Positions 53,197 to 63,114 of a stretch of 64,000 bases of DNA are shown one piece after another. The stretch spans positions 1,178,001 through 1,242,000 of the forward strand of contig NZ_CP048410.1 of NCBI RefSeq assembly GCF_019357415.1, given 5' to 3'. A model generated the notes under the pieces. The model had not been told where the DNA came from. It made no database searches and saw nothing but the letters and a program-made list of their open reading frames with translations. Source of the stretch: Gramella sp. MT6 (GTDB lineage Bacteria > Bacteroidota > Bacteroidia > Flavobacteriales > Flavobacteriaceae). The position numbers and the translations under genes are program-made. Each line of letters starts with the position of its first letter. Position 1 is the first letter of the stretch.

Positions 53197-53769
53197 TTAT
53201 TTTGTGCCGAATTCATAAATTTTATCTGGGGTGACACAATAATCCAGAGGGATATCGCTGCTAAAAATTTCCTTTATTTCTTCCACCGGCTTAAAAAATG
53301 AAAGTCCGATCTTTATTACCTCAGGTTTACAACCCGCCAGGAATTTATCATAGAATCCTTTGCCATAACCTATGCGATGACCGGATTTGTCGAAAGCCAG
53401 AAGCGGGATGAAAACTACATCTAATTTTTCACTGGGAACTTCAATCCCATCCTGTGGTTCAGGGATATTCCACCTATTCTTCTTGATCACGGTTTGATCT
53501 GTCAACAGAAAATTCAAAAGACCTCCAGTTTTATGATCGGTTTTTGGAATGATCACTTCTTTATCCTTACCCTGCAGAATATGCAGTAAAAACTCTGTAT
53601 CTACTTCTTTTTGCTCAGGAATACTTAGGAAAATATGGTAATATCTGTAGTCCCAAACCGGCAATTCCAATGACCTGTTCGCGATCTCGAGGCTCATTTT
53701 TTCAATTTCAGCATCTTTTAGTTCCAGTCTCAGATCCTTGAATTTCTTTCTAAGCTGTGCCTTGTTCAT
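53197..53769 (-). CDS. 5-formyltetrahydrofolate cyclo-ligase
   Basis: A 190-residue enzyme of the 5-FTHF cyclo-ligase family from the ATG at 53767-53769 (a start 23 codons upstream is inside the preceding gene). It has the N-terminal KAQLRKKFKDLRLEL, FLSIPEQKEVDTEFLLHIL and the glycine-rich GHRIGYGKGFYDKFLAG. It converts 5-formyl-THF to 5,10-methenyl-THF using ATP. Its start overlaps the aspartoacylase-like gene by 20 nt, so it is the last gene of that operon. Confidence 0.9.
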   Translation of the reverse strand: MNKAQLRKKFKDLRLELKDAEIEKMSLEIANRSLELPVWDYRYYHIFLSIPEQKEVDTEFLLHILQGKDKEVIIPKTDHKTGGLLNFLLTDQTVIKKNRWNIPEPQDGIEVPSEKLDVVFIPLLAFDKSGHRIGYGKGFYDKFLAGCKPEVIKIGLSFFKPVEEIKEIFSSDIPLDYCVTPDKIYEFGTK

Positions 53770-54751
53770 GATCTTCGGTCTTTGGTTGCATAGAAATATG
53801 AAAAATAGCGTCTCCCTGGTAAACGATAGGAGATTCATTGATGTTGATCACATAACCTTCACTGGGGGATTTTATTTTATGGCTGAATTTACCGTATGGG
53901 TCTGTAATGGTAGCGATATATTCTCCTTTGGTAACATGTTTGCCACAAGGGATCTTAACATGCAGTAATCCGCTGTATTTCGCCCTTAACCATGAACTGG
54001 AAGCAATTACTACGGTTTCTTTTTTTACATCTGGATAGTCAAATTTAGGATTCAGCATATCTAGATGGCTTAAAATTCTCATAGCACCATCAACCCCATA
54101 CTTGGCGATATCCTTATTGCTGTCTAAAGATTTACCACCTTCAAACAGTAAAACGGGTATCCCTAATTTTGAACAGGTTTCCCTGAATGATTTTGTGATC
54201 GTTTTGGAATGAATGGTAAAAGGCGCGTTAAAGATCCTGGCATATTTTATACTCTGCTCATCTCCTTTTTTTACCCTTATCTGCGGCGCGTTGAACCTTG
54301 CGGCTCCACCGGTATGAAAATCCAGACAAAAATCTGCTATTGGTAAGATCTTCTTTACGAATTGGTAAGCAAATCGGCTGGCCAGCGAACCATGCTTGGT
54401 TCCAGGAAATACCCGGTTTAGATCACGACCATCGGGAAATTCTCTTGCCATGTTCAAAAACCCAAAGATATTCACGATAGGAATACAGATCACCGTACCA
54501 ATTCGGGGTTTATTTACCCCTTTAGAAATGATCTGCCTAACGATCTCCACACCGTTGATCTCATCTCCATGGATACCGGCGGTTAAAAGCACTACCGGAC
54601 CCGGTTTTTTAGAACGTTCAATGATAACCGGAACTTCTACCGAAGTAGTGGTGTAGAGCTTAGCCATATTAAAATTTATGGTTGCTCCCTTTCCGGGTAG
54701 TACTTTTTCACCTAAAATTTCAAGAACATTGTTCTTGTCTATACGAGGCAT
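53750..54751 (-). CDS. Succinylglutamate desuccinylase/aspartoacylase-family zinc amidohydrolase (M14-like)
   Basis: A 333-residue protein with the zinc site HGDE (LLTAGIHGDEINGVEIVRQI), a distal LDFHTGG ligand motif and a carboxypeptidase A-like fold. Known family members cleave acyl or glutamyl groups. It is 3 nt after rimK and overlaps 5-FCL by 20 nt. In the rimK neighbourhood it may trim glutamate tails added by RimK; this is inference, and an N-acyl amino acid substrate is equally possible. Confidence 0.83.
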   Translation of the reverse strand: MPRIDKNNVLEILGEKVLPGKGATINFNMAKLYTTTSVEVPVIIERSKKPGPVVLLTAGIHGDEINGVEIVRQIISKGVNKPRIGTVICIPIVNIFGFLNMAREFPDGRDLNRVFPGTKHGSLASRFAYQFVKKILPIADFCLDFHTGGAARFNAPQIRVKKGDEQSIKYARIFNAPFTIHSKTITKSFRETCSKLGIPVLLFEGGKSLDSNKDIAKYGVDGAMRILSHLDMLNPKFDYPDVKKETVVIASSSWLRAKYSGLLHVKIPCGKHVTKGEYIATITDPYGKFSHKIKSPSEGYVININESPIVYQGDAIFHISMQPKTEDHEQGTA

Positions 54752-54754
54752 ATA

Positions 54755-55627
54755 CTATACGTTTCGTTCAATATATCTAATGATGGTTTTTGCAATATCT
54801 TTTCCAGTAGCTTCTTCTATTCCTTCCAGTCCCGGAGAGCTGTTCACTTCAAGGATAAGTGGTCCACGGCTACTTTGCAGCATATCTACACCGGCTACCC
54901 CAAGCGACATTGCCTTAGCGGCTTTAATCGCAGCATTTTCTTCTTCGTCTGTTAGTTGGATGACCGAAGCAGATCCACCTCTGTGCAGGTTGGACCTGAA
55001 TTCTCCTTCTTTCCCCTGCCTTTTCATCGCTCCAACTACCTGCCCATCTACCACGAATGCTCTAATATCTGCACCACCGGCTTCTTTAATGAATTCCTGA
55101 ACGATCACCCTGGCCTGTAAACCATTGAATGCTTCGATTACAGATTCTGCCGCATTCTGAGTTTCGGCAAGTACCACTCCAAGGCCCTGGGTTCCTTCTA
55201 GTAATTTGATGATAACCGGGGCTCCACCAACATGCTCGAGAATCTCGGTCACATCTTTAGAGTAATTCGTAAAAACTGTTTTTGGTAATCCTAATCTTGC
55301 TCTGGATAGGATCTGTAGGCTTCTTAACTTGTCACGACTTCTAACCAGTGCCTGAGATTCTGTAGTGGTAAAAGTTCCCATCATTTCAAATTGTCTTACC
55401 ACGGCCGTACCAAAAAATGTCACTGACGCTCCGATTCTGGGAATAACCGCATCGGTTTCTTCCAGCCAGTGACCTTTATAATAAATAGTGGGTTTTTTCT
55501 TTTCAATGATGAGATCACATTTTATAGGATCTATCACTTCTACTTCATGATGTCTTTTCTTAGCCGCTTCGACCAATCTGCTTGTTGAGTATAGTCTAGG
55601 GTTTCTTGATAGAATTCGTATCTTCAT
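54755..55627 (-). CDS. rimK: RimK-type ATP-grasp L-glutamate ligase
   Basis: A 290-residue ATP-grasp enzyme with the RimK signatures [63 protein letters not shown] and [13 protein letters not shown]. coli RimK adds glutamates to the C-terminus of ribosomal protein S6 and makes poly-glutamate. It overlaps the protease-like gene by 32 nt at its 5' end and is followed by the M14-like gene, a compact module. Confidence 0.92.
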   Translation of the reverse strand: MKIRILSRNPRLYSTSRLVEAAKKRHHEVEVIDPIKCDLIIEKKKPTIYYKGHWLEETDAVIPRIGASVTFFGTAVVRQFEMMGTFTTTESQALVRSRDKLRSLQILSRARLGLPKTVFTNYSKDVTEILEHVGGAPVIIKLLEGTQGLGVVLAETQNAAESVIEAFNGLQARVIVQEFIKEAGGADIRAFVVDGQVVGAMKRQGKEGEFRSNLHRGGSASVIQLTDEEENAAIKAAKAMSLGVAGVDMLQSSRGPLILEVNSSPGLEGIEEATGKDIAKTIIRYIERNV

Positions 55628-56048
55628 CTAGCTTTTTGTTATAAGACACATCGATCAATTCTGTGTCCACTATAAATTTTTTTGTTAAAAACTTTCTTCC
55701 AATTAAAACCGGAAATCTCATTTCCTGCCTGGAGGAAAGAGATAATGAGATTTTAAAGATTTTCCCGAACAATTTAATATTTGACTGAACCTGATACCTT
55801 TTCTGGATAATCCCATTGCTGCTTCTAACAAATACGATATCATAATCATCGAAAACAAACTCTTTTCCGTTGTAAAGCGGATGTTCATCATCTAAAAAAG
55901 TACAATGTATTGCATCGTCTTTTTCAATAATATTATCACAATGAATAGAGGAAGTATAGGCTCCGGTATCAATTTTTATGGCAATGTCGTTAAGCTGTAA
56001 AGCCGGGAAATCTGCTTTATCAAACCTGCCGATCACTATTTTTTCCAT
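55596..56048 (-). CDS. Retropepsin-like protease (RimB/DUF785-like)
   Basis: A 150-residue protein with the retropepsin-like motif [14 protein letters not shown] and a [10 protein letters not shown] segment, matching the family annotated as ATP-dependent zinc proteases and, in Pseudomonas, RimB. RimB is known to act with RimK on ribosome modification. It overlaps rimK by 32 nt, so the gene order supports a RimB-RimK unit. It is the first gene of the four-gene operon. Confidence 0.85.
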   Translation of the reverse strand: MEKIVIGRFDKADFPALQLNDIAIKIDTGAYTSSIHCDNIIEKDDAIHCTFLDDEHPLYNGKEFVFDDYDIVFVRSSNGIIQKRYQVQSNIKLFGKIFKISLSLSSRQEMRFPVLIGRKFLTKKFIVDTELIDVSYNKKLDEDTNSIKKP

Positions 56049-56184
56049 ATTGCAATATACTAAAAAGGCTTAAGACCTTTGGTACTGCAAAGTAAAGCAA
56101 AGATTATCCAACTTTTCAATCCCTTTCTAAGATATTCTTAAAATTTAGCAGGCATCTTGAAAAAGATTTAGCTGGCGGTTTTTT

Positions 56185-57996
56185 ATGTTTAAATTTGAAC
56201 TAATGGAAAAACCTGCTTTGGACGTTCAGTTAAAAACTTTGCCCAACAGCCCGGGAGTTTATCAATATTACGATAAGAACGGGAAAATACTGTATGTGGG
56301 TAAAGCTAAAAACCTTAAAAAAAGGGTCACTTCTTATTTCAACAAAAATCACGATAGCCATCGCATTGGGGTGATGGTGAAAAAGATACATGAGATTAGG
56401 CATATCGTGGTTTCTTCTGAAACTGATGCGCTTTTACTGGAGAATAACCTTATTAAAAAGCTTCAGCCTCGCTTTAATGTGATGCTGAAAGATGATAAGA
56501 CCTATCCGTGGATATGTATTAAAAATGAACGTTTTCCCAGAGTTTTTCCTACCAGGAGATTGATCAAGGATGGTAGTGAATATTACGGACCCTTTACCAG
56601 TTTTAAAACTGTGAATACTTTACTAGACCTTATTAAAGGTCTTTATAAATTAAGGACTTGTAATTACGATCTGGCTGAAGATAAAATCAGGAATGGTAAA
56701 TATAAGCTGTGTTTAGAATACCATCTGGGGAATTGTAAAGGCCCATGTGAAGCTCTTCAGTCTGAAGAAGAGTATAACAACAATATTGAAGCAATCCGGC
56801 AGATCGTTAAGGGAAATTTTAAAGATTCCCTGCAGCGTTTTAGAAATCAGATGAAGGAGCATGCTGAAAATATGGAATTCGAAGACGCGCAGCGTATCAA
56901 GAACAAGATCGATGTACTGGAGAATTACCAGTCTAAATCTACCGTGGTAAATCCAAAGATCAATAATGTCGATGTATTTTCAGTGGTTACCGACGAAGGT
57001 TATGGTTATGTGAATTTCCTTCAGCTTTCCCATGGAGCGATTATTCGTTCTCATACGATCGAGATGAAAAAGAAGCTGGACGAAAGCGACCGGGAACTTC
57101 TGGAACTGGCTATAGTGGAGATCCGTCAGCGCTTCAGTTCTAATTCAAAAGAAATTTTCGTTCCCTTTAAAGTAGATGTAGGAGAAGATGTAAAGATAAC
57201 AGTCCCTAAACTCGGAGATAAAAAGAAGATCGTGGAACTTTCTGAGAGGAATGCAAAATATTTCCGTCAGGAAAGGTTCAAACAAATGAAGATCGTAGAC
57301 CCAGACAGGCATGTGAACAGGGTTATGGCACAGATGAAGGAGGACTTGAGGCTGAGTAAAGAACCGAGACATATAGAATGCTTCGACAATTCGAACATCC
57401 AGGGTACAAATCCTGTGGCCGCCTGCGTTGTTTTCAAGAACGGTAAGCCAAGTAAGAAAGAATATCGTAAATTTAATATTAAGACCGTGGAAGGCCCAGA
57501 TGATTTTGCCTCTATGGAAGAAGTTGTTTTTAGAAGATACCGTAGGCTTCTCAATGAAGGTGAGGAACTCCCGCAACTAATTATTGTAGATGGAGGAAAA
57601 GGTCAGTTATCAAGCGGTGTTAAAGCTCTGGATGATCTTGGCCTTAGGGGGAAGATCGCTATTATAGGTATTGCTAAAAGGCTGGAAGAGATCTTTTATC
57701 CTGAAGATCCTATTCCGCTTTATCTTGATAAAAAGTCTGAAACATTAAAGGTTATTCAGCAGTTAAGAAATGAGGCTCACAGATTTGGTATTACCTTTCA
57801 TCGCAATAAAAGAAGTAAAACAGCGCTTAATACAGAACTGGAGTCGATAGAAGGGATTGGTGAGAAAACAGTTGTTGAATTGCTTAAGCATTTCAGGTCC
57901 CTGAAAAGGGTCAAGGAGGCTTCAAAAAAGGACCTGTCAGAAGTAATTGGAGCTTCTAAGGCAGGAATAATTTTTAACCATTACCACACCGGATAA
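56185..57996 (+). CDS. uvrC: UvrABC system protein C
   Basis: A 603-residue nuclease: N-terminal GIY-YIG domain (PGVYQYYDKNGKILYVGKAKN, about 22-42), a UVR helix-pair, the central RNase H-like endonuclease domain with DNSNIQGTNPVAA and IVDGGKGQLSSG, and a C-terminal HhH (IEGIGEKTVVELLKHF). It makes the dual incisions of nucleotide excision repair. A start at 56203 is equally possible. Its stop abuts the patatin gene start with no gap. Confidence 0.95.
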   Translation: MFKFELMEKPALDVQLKTLPNSPGVYQYYDKNGKILYVGKAKNLKKRVTSYFNKNHDSHRIGVMVKKIHEIRHIVVSSETDALLLENNLIKKLQPRFNVMLKDDKTYPWICIKNERFPRVFPTRRLIKDGSEYYGPFTSFKTVNTLLDLIKGLYKLRTCNYDLAEDKIRNGKYKLCLEYHLGNCKGPCEALQSEEEYNNNIEAIRQIVKGNFKDSLQRFRNQMKEHAENMEFEDAQRIKNKIDVLENYQSKSTVVNPKINNVDVFSVVTDEGYGYVNFLQLSHGAIIRSHTIEMKKKLDESDRELLELAIVEIRQRFSSNSKEIFVPFKVDVGEDVKITVPKLGDKKKIVELSERNAKYFRQERFKQMKIVDPDRHVNRVMAQMKEDLRLSKEPRHIECFDNSNIQGTNPVAACVVFKNGKPSKKEYRKFNIKTVEGPDDFASMEEVVFRRYRRLLNEGEELPQLIIVDGGKGQLSSGVKALDDLGLRGKIAIIGIAKRLEEIFYPEDPIPLYLDKKSETLKVIQQLRNEAHRFGITFHRNKRSKTALNTELESIEGIGEKTVVELLKHFRSLKRVKEASKKDLSEVIGASKAGIIFNHYHTG

Positions 57997-60225
57997 ATGC
58001 GTAAATTTTTAGCTTTTTTATTCTTCCTCTCAACATTTATTGGGTTCTGTCAGGATAATGATAAACCTAAAGTTGGGCTTGTGCTAAGTGGAGGGGGAGC
58101 AAAAGGGCTGGCGCATATCGGGGTGCTAAAGATACTGGAAGAAGAAGGTATTAAGATCGATTATATTGGAGGGACCAGTATGGGTGCCATTATCGGTGGA
58201 TTATATGCTTCAGGATATACCGCGAATGAGCTGGATTCGATCTTCAATCAGACCAATTTCGATATCCTTATTCAGGATGATATTCCAAGAAGGGCCAAGA
58301 CTTTTTATGAAAAGGAGGATTCGGAAAAATATGCCATAACCTTACCTTTTGACAATTTCGATATTTCATTTCCTACAGGTCTGTTTAAAGGACAGAATAT
58401 CTATAACCTTATGTCCAGGCTTACCATGCATGTAAGTGATGTGAACGATTTTAGCGAATTACAGATCCCTTTTTTCTGTGTAGCCGCCAATGTTGAAACG
58501 GGAGAGGCTGTGATCCTGGATAGCGGTTCCCTCGCTAAGGCGATCTCTGCGAGTGGTGCGATCCCTACTATTTTAAGTCCGATCAAAATTGATGACCAGT
58601 TGTTAACAGATGGTGGAGTGGCTAATAATTACCCAGTGGAGGAATTAAAACGCAGGGGAGCCGATATTATAATTGGGGTAGACGTGCAGGACACCCTGGT
58701 GAAACGCGATAAATTGAGAAGTGTTTTTGAGATCATGTCGCAGATCAGCAATTTCAGGACGATTGGAGATATGAAGGAAAAGATCCCTATGACCGACATT
58801 TATATAAAACCAGATATTTCTCCATTTTCAGTAATGTCCTTTGAAGATGGTCACGCGATCATAGATTCTGGTAAGGTAGCTGCCTCAAGAAAATTACCTC
58901 AGTTAAAGGAACTGGCCGAGAAAACTGAAGATGGTTTTCATCGCGAAAAAGTAAGGAAGATTGATACGTTCAATATTAGTGGATTAACCCTGGAAGGAAA
59001 CAACACCTATCCCAGGGCATATGTGCAGGGTAAGCTCAAGCTGGATTACGATGAACCTTATAATTTCGAGGATCTTAATATTGGTATCAATAACCTTTCG
59101 GCTACGGGAAACTTCGACAGGATAAATTACCAATTGATTCCGAAGGATGAGAATGGGAATTATATCCTCGCCATGCAAATCGAGGAGAGTGAAAACAAAA
59201 TGCTTTTAAGGTTGGGTTTGCATTATGACGAACTATATAAGAGCAGTGCCCTGGTGAACCTTACTAGGAAGAGTTTGCTTTTTACCAATGACGTCGCATC
59301 TATAGATCTTATTGTTGGAGATAACCTCAGGTATAATTTCAATTATTATCTGGATAAGGGTTATTACTGGAGCGTAGGCTTGAACTCAAGATATAATACT
59401 TTTGAAAAGTACATAAACCTTAATAGCATAAGAAGGATTGAAGGCGACGATACACCTTCTTCCATTGCTGAACTTGAAGTCAATTTTGAGGATGTAACGA
59501 ATCAGCTATATGCTGAAACTTTATTTCAACAGGTTTTTTCTATCGGTGCGGGGCTGGAGCATAAGTATTTAAAATTTAGCAGTACCAGTTTTAATGATTT
59601 TAGCAATCGGAATAATGAGTTGATATTCGATAATAGTCATTACGCCAGTGCGTTTGGTTATTTAAAATATGACTCCTACGATAATAAGTATTTCCCAACT
59701 AAAGGGGTGAGTTTCAATGGTGACTTTCATGTTTACCTGTACTCAAGTGATTATAATAATAATTTTGCTGAATTTTCAATCGCGCAGGGAGCTATTGGGT
59801 ATGCTGTAACGCCATTCAATAGATTTAGCGCACGAATTTCTACGGAAACAGGTTTTAAAATAGGGAATGACGGTACCGAGGTTTTAGATTTTTTTCTCGG
59901 CGGCTATGGGAATGATTTTATAAACAATGTCAAACCATTTTATGGTTACGACTTTTTAAGCCTCAGTGGAGATAGTTATATTCAGGCTCTATTTGAATTT
60001 GATTATCAGATAGCCCGTAAAAACCATATTATCGCCAGTGCTAATATCGCTAATGTAGAAGATAGGTTGTATACAACCGGTAACTGGTTCACATGGCCAG
60101 ACTATACCGGGTATGCTTTAGGATATGGCCTTGAAACATTTATGGGGCCTATGGAAGTAAAATATACCTATTCCCCTGAAGTAGGGGAAAGTTACTGGTT
60201 TTTTAGCCTTGGATTCTGGTTTTAA
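57997..60225 (+). CDS. Patatin-like phospholipase with C-terminal outer-membrane barrel
   Basis: A 742-residue protein: signal peptide, patatin domain (about 25-310) with oxyanion hole GGGAKGLAHIG, nucleophile elbow GGTSMGAIIGG and catalytic Asp in TDGGVANNYPV, a POTRA-like region (about 320-400) and a C-terminal beta-barrel ending in YWFFSLGFWF. This is the PlpD-like type V secretion layout, in which the barrel presents or releases the lipase. It may act on membrane phospholipids at the surface. It follows uvrC without a gap. Confidence 0.9.
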   Translation: MRKFLAFLFFLSTFIGFCQDNDKPKVGLVLSGGGAKGLAHIGVLKILEEEGIKIDYIGGTSMGAIIGGLYASGYTANELDSIFNQTNFDILIQDDIPRRAKTFYEKEDSEKYAITLPFDNFDISFPTGLFKGQNIYNLMSRLTMHVSDVNDFSELQIPFFCVAANVETGEAVILDSGSLAKAISASGAIPTILSPIKIDDQLLTDGGVANNYPVEELKRRGADIIIGVDVQDTLVKRDKLRSVFEIMSQISNFRTIGDMKEKIPMTDIYIKPDISPFSVMSFEDGHAIIDSGKVAASRKLPQLKELAEKTEDGFHREKVRKIDTFNISGLTLEGNNTYPRAYVQGKLKLDYDEPYNFEDLNIGINNLSATGNFDRINYQLIPKDENGNYILAMQIEESENKMLLRLGLHYDELYKSSALVNLTRKSLLFTNDVASIDLIVGDNLRYNFNYYLDKGYYWSVGLNSRYNTFEKYINLNSIRRIEGDDTPSSIAELEVNFEDVTNQLYAETLFQQVFSIGAGLEHKYLKFSSTSFNDFSNRNNELIFDNSHYASAFGYLKYDSYDNKYFPTKGVSFNGDFHVYLYSSDYNNNFAEFSIAQGAIGYAVTPFNRFSARISTETGFKIGNDGTEVLDFFLGGYGNDFINNVKPFYGYDFLSLSGDSYIQALFEFDYQIARKNHIIASANIANVEDRLYTTGNWFTWPDYTGYALGYGLETFMGPMEVKYTYSPEVGESYWFFSLGFWF

Positions 60226-60396
60226 AGATGTTAAGTGATTTTAGTAATTTGATCATCCAGGGCCTTGTTTTTAGTCTACTTTTAAGAATGTTTCGCTAAA
60301 TTTTCATGATATTTGTATAAATCGAAAAATAAAGTCGAAAAAATCCTAATATCTTAAAGATTTCATGGATTCTGATCGATTCAAAAACTAAAAATT

Positions 60397-61569
60397 ATGC
60401 CTTTTTATCATAAACTAGGTAAAATTCCACATAAGCGTCATACGATATTCAGGAAGCCAGACGGTAGCCTTTATTATGAGCAACTTTTTGGCACCATCGG
60501 TTTTGATGGAATGTCTTCTAATTTATACCATGAACATCGTCCAACCCAGGTCAAGGAGATCAAGGGAAAATATGATGCGAGACCTAAGATAGCTATTGAG
60601 AATAACCTGAAATCATATAGATTAAAGGGTTTTCAGGTAACGCCACATCCAGATTATCTGCAAAGTCGTAAGCCAGTACTTACTAACTCAGATTGCGATA
60701 TAGTCCTGGCTTCTCCCCAGGGTTCTACCCAGGATTATTTTTATAAAAATGCTGATGCAGACGAACTTCTTTTTATTCATAAAGGAAGCGGAAAGCTGCG
60801 TACTCATTTAGGAAATCTGGATTTTAAATATGGAGACTATTTATTGATCCCAAGAGGGACCATCTATAAAATAGATTTTGACGATGAAAATAACCGACTT
60901 TTTATCGTTGAGTCCAGAAGACCAATTTACACGCCGAAAAGGTACCGGAATTGGTTTGGGCAGTTATTGGAACATTCACCATTCTGTGAGCGTGATTTAA
61001 GGCAGCCTCATGAACTGGAAACTAACGATGAAAGAGGTGATTTCCTTATTAAGATCAAGAAAAAAGGGGAGATCTTTGATATGGTTTATGCGACCCATCC
61101 TTTTGATGTGGTTGGATATGACGGCTATAATTATCCATATGCCTTTTCAATTCATGATTTTGAACCCATAACAGGTAGGGTACATCAGCCGCCACCTGTG
61201 CATCAAACCTTTGAAACTGATGCCTTTGTGGTTTGTAGTTTCTGCCCGAGAAAATATGATTATCATCCAGAAAGTATCCCGGCTCCATATAGCCATAGTA
61301 ATATAGACAGCGATGAGGTTTTATATTATGTTGATGGAGATTTTATGAGCAGGAATGACATCGAAGCCGGTCATATTTCACTTCACCCGGCGGGTATCCC
61401 TCATGGACCACACCCAGGTGCTGTGGAAAGAAGTATAGGCCAGGTGGAGACTGAAGAGCTGGCAGTAATGGTAGATACTTTTAAGCCTTTGATGCTTACT
61501 GAAGATGCCATGGAGATTGCAGATGAAACTTACCATAAATCATGGTTGGAGGAAGAAGATAGAGAATAA
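60397..61569 (+). CDS. hmgA: Homogentisate 1,2-dioxygenase
   Basis: A 390-residue cupin-fold dioxygenase of the HGD family: N-terminal KLGKIPHKRHTIFRKPDGSLYYEQLFG, EHSPFCERDLRQPHELE, an iron-ligand-bearing PPPVHQTFETDAFVV, and HPAGIPHGPHPGAVE with the other ligands. It opens the homogentisate ring to maleylacetoacetate in tyrosine breakdown. It precedes hppD by 104 bp, a gap containing only a 13-codon remnant-like frame. It is the second step relative to HppD. Confidence 0.93.
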   Translation: MPFYHKLGKIPHKRHTIFRKPDGSLYYEQLFGTIGFDGMSSNLYHEHRPTQVKEIKGKYDARPKIAIENNLKSYRLKGFQVTPHPDYLQSRKPVLTNSDCDIVLASPQGSTQDYFYKNADADELLFIHKGSGKLRTHLGNLDFKYGDYLLIPRGTIYKIDFDDENNRLFIVESRRPIYTPKRYRNWFGQLLEHSPFCERDLRQPHELETNDERGDFLIKIKKKGEIFDMVYATHPFDVVGYDGYNYPYAFSIHDFEPITGRVHQPPPVHQTFETDAFVVCSFCPRKYDYHPESIPAPYSHSNIDSDEVLYYVDGDFMSRNDIEAGHISLHPAGIPHGPHPGAVERSIGQVETEELAVMVDTFKPLMLTEDAMEIADETYHKSWLEEEDRE

Positions 61570-61673
61570 GATGAAAGAAGATTTATCAGCACAGGATAGA
61601 GCGATGTGGTAAAATTTTGAAACTAAACCTCAATTTTTTACAATATCAATAATCCTAAAAAACTTAAAACAAA

Positions 61674-62816
61674 ATGTCTACAGATAACACATCATTAAAT
61701 TTAGAGAAAGTAGTTCCTGAAGCAGAGGATTTTCTACCAATTCTTGGAACAGATTTCGTTGAACTATACGTTGGAAACGCCAAGCAGGCGGCATATTATT
61801 ATCAGCATGCATGGGGATTTCAGCCGGTAGCTTATGCTGGGCTGGAAACCGGGAAAAAAGACAGTGTTTCCTATGTATTACAACAGGGAAAAATTCGAAT
61901 AGTTCTTACTTCTCCTTTAGAAAAGGATGGTGAGATCAATGAGCATATCAACAAGCACGGCGACGGCGTTAAGTTTGTTGCTCTTTGGGTAGACGATGCC
62001 CGTAAAAGTTATGAAGAGACCACCAAAAGGGGCGCGAAATCATATGTTGAGCCTTACGAGATCGAAGATAGTAACGGGAAGGCAGTAATTTCCGGAATCC
62101 ATACATATGGTGAAACCATTCACCTTTTTATTGAAAGAGGGGAGTACGAAGGTCCTTTTTTACCTGGTTACAGGGCTTATCATACCAAAGCTAAATCTAC
62201 AGATACAGGTTTGAAATTCATTGACCATATGGTTGGAAACGTTGGATGGAATGAAATGAATAAATGGGTTGAGTTCTACGGAAAAGTGATGGGATTCGCG
62301 CAATTGGTATCATTCGATGATAAAGATATTTCTACAGACTACACTGCTCTTATGAGTAAGGTGATGAGTAACGGGAATGGTCGTATTAAATTCCCTATTA
62401 ATGAACCTGCAGAAGGAAAGAAAAAATCACAGATCGAGGAATATATAGACTTCTATAATGGAGCAGGAGTACAGCATATCGCCTTGGCTACAGATAATAT
62501 TATCGAAACCGTTACCCAGTTAAGAGATCGTGGAGTAGAATTTCTGTATGTTCCAGAAACCTATTATGATGATCTTTTAGACAGGGTAGGCGAGATCGAC
62601 GAGGATCTTGAGCCTTTAAAAGAACTTGGTGTTTTGGTAGACAGGGATGATGAAGGTTATCTTTTACAGATCTTCACAAAACCTGTTTTAGACAGGCCAA
62701 CCATGTTTTTTGAGATAATTCAGAGAAAAGGAGCTCAATCTTTTGGAAAAGGGAACTTTAAAGCTCTTTTTGAGGCTATAGAAAGAGAGCAGGATTTACG
62801 AGGTACATTAAATTAG
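61674..62816 (+). CDS. hppD: 4-hydroxyphenylpyruvate dioxygenase
   Basis: A 380-residue vicinal-oxygen-chelate enzyme: two repeats, iron ligands in KFIDHMVGNV, GVQHIALATDNI and FFEIIQRKG. It converts 4-hydroxyphenylpyruvate to homogentisate. It is adjacent to hmgA in the same direction, forming the tyrosine catabolic pair. The flanking N-terminal residues MSTDNTSLNLEK give a plausible cytosolic start. Confidence 0.94.
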   Translation: MSTDNTSLNLEKVVPEAEDFLPILGTDFVELYVGNAKQAAYYYQHAWGFQPVAYAGLETGKKDSVSYVLQQGKIRIVLTSPLEKDGEINEHINKHGDGVKFVALWVDDARKSYEETTKRGAKSYVEPYEIEDSNGKAVISGIHTYGETIHLFIERGEYEGPFLPGYRAYHTKAKSTDTGLKFIDHMVGNVGWNEMNKWVEFYGKVMGFAQLVSFDDKDISTDYTALMSKVMSNGNGRIKFPINEPAEGKKKSQIEEYIDFYNGAGVQHIALATDNIIETVTQLRDRGVEFLYVPETYYDDLLDRVGEIDEDLEPLKELGVLVDRDDEGYLLQIFTKPVLDRPTMFFEIIQRKGAQSFGKGNFKALFEAIEREQDLRGTLN

Positions 62817-62898
62817 GATTAAAAAATTGCTAAAACTTAGGTGTAAAAATTGAAATATTGATAATTAAATAAATTTTTAGTTAAACTTAATTATGCTG

Positions 62899-62929
62899 TT
62901 GTGGGTAAGGTAGAAATATCAGACTTTTG
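62899..62929 (+). promoter_or_regulatory. Promoter-like boxes after hppD
   Basis: TTG at 62899-62901 and GACTTTTG at 62922-62929 are 20 nt apart, matching spacing and seven of eight -7 positions. The next gene starts only at 63115, after a terminator, so the transcript is short. Confidence 0.5.
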
Positions 62930-62935
62930 CACCGC

Positions 62936-63041
62936 ATTTTTGGAGTGGTTACCAAAAATCATATTTAAATTTTTTTCATAATTTAAGTTTTAGTTGGTTA
63001 ATAAGATAAAATTCCCCGTCATTAATTTGATGGGGTTTTTT
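62936..63041 (+). ncRNA. Candidate small RNA between hppD and the DUF3108 gene
   Basis: A promoter-like pair ends at 62929 and a strong terminator ends at 63041, defining a transcript of about 105 nt with no reading frame of note. It is defined only by its boundaries; no family is recognised. Confidence 0.4.
63014..63041 (+). terminator. Terminator before the DUF3108 gene
   Basis: CCCCGTCA and TGATGGGG pair with one G-U around a TTAATT loop, followed by six T. Confidence 0.78.
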
Positions 63042-63114
63042 GTTTTAATACTTTTGGAATAGTAATTGTAATTAGGGTATTAATCCCAGAAATACTGATA
63101 CTTAGTAACAAATT

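Noticed and set aside
61571..61612. A 13-codon frame between hmgA and hppD
   Set aside because: It is too short to support as a gene, with no context for a leader peptide; it may be a decayed remnant.
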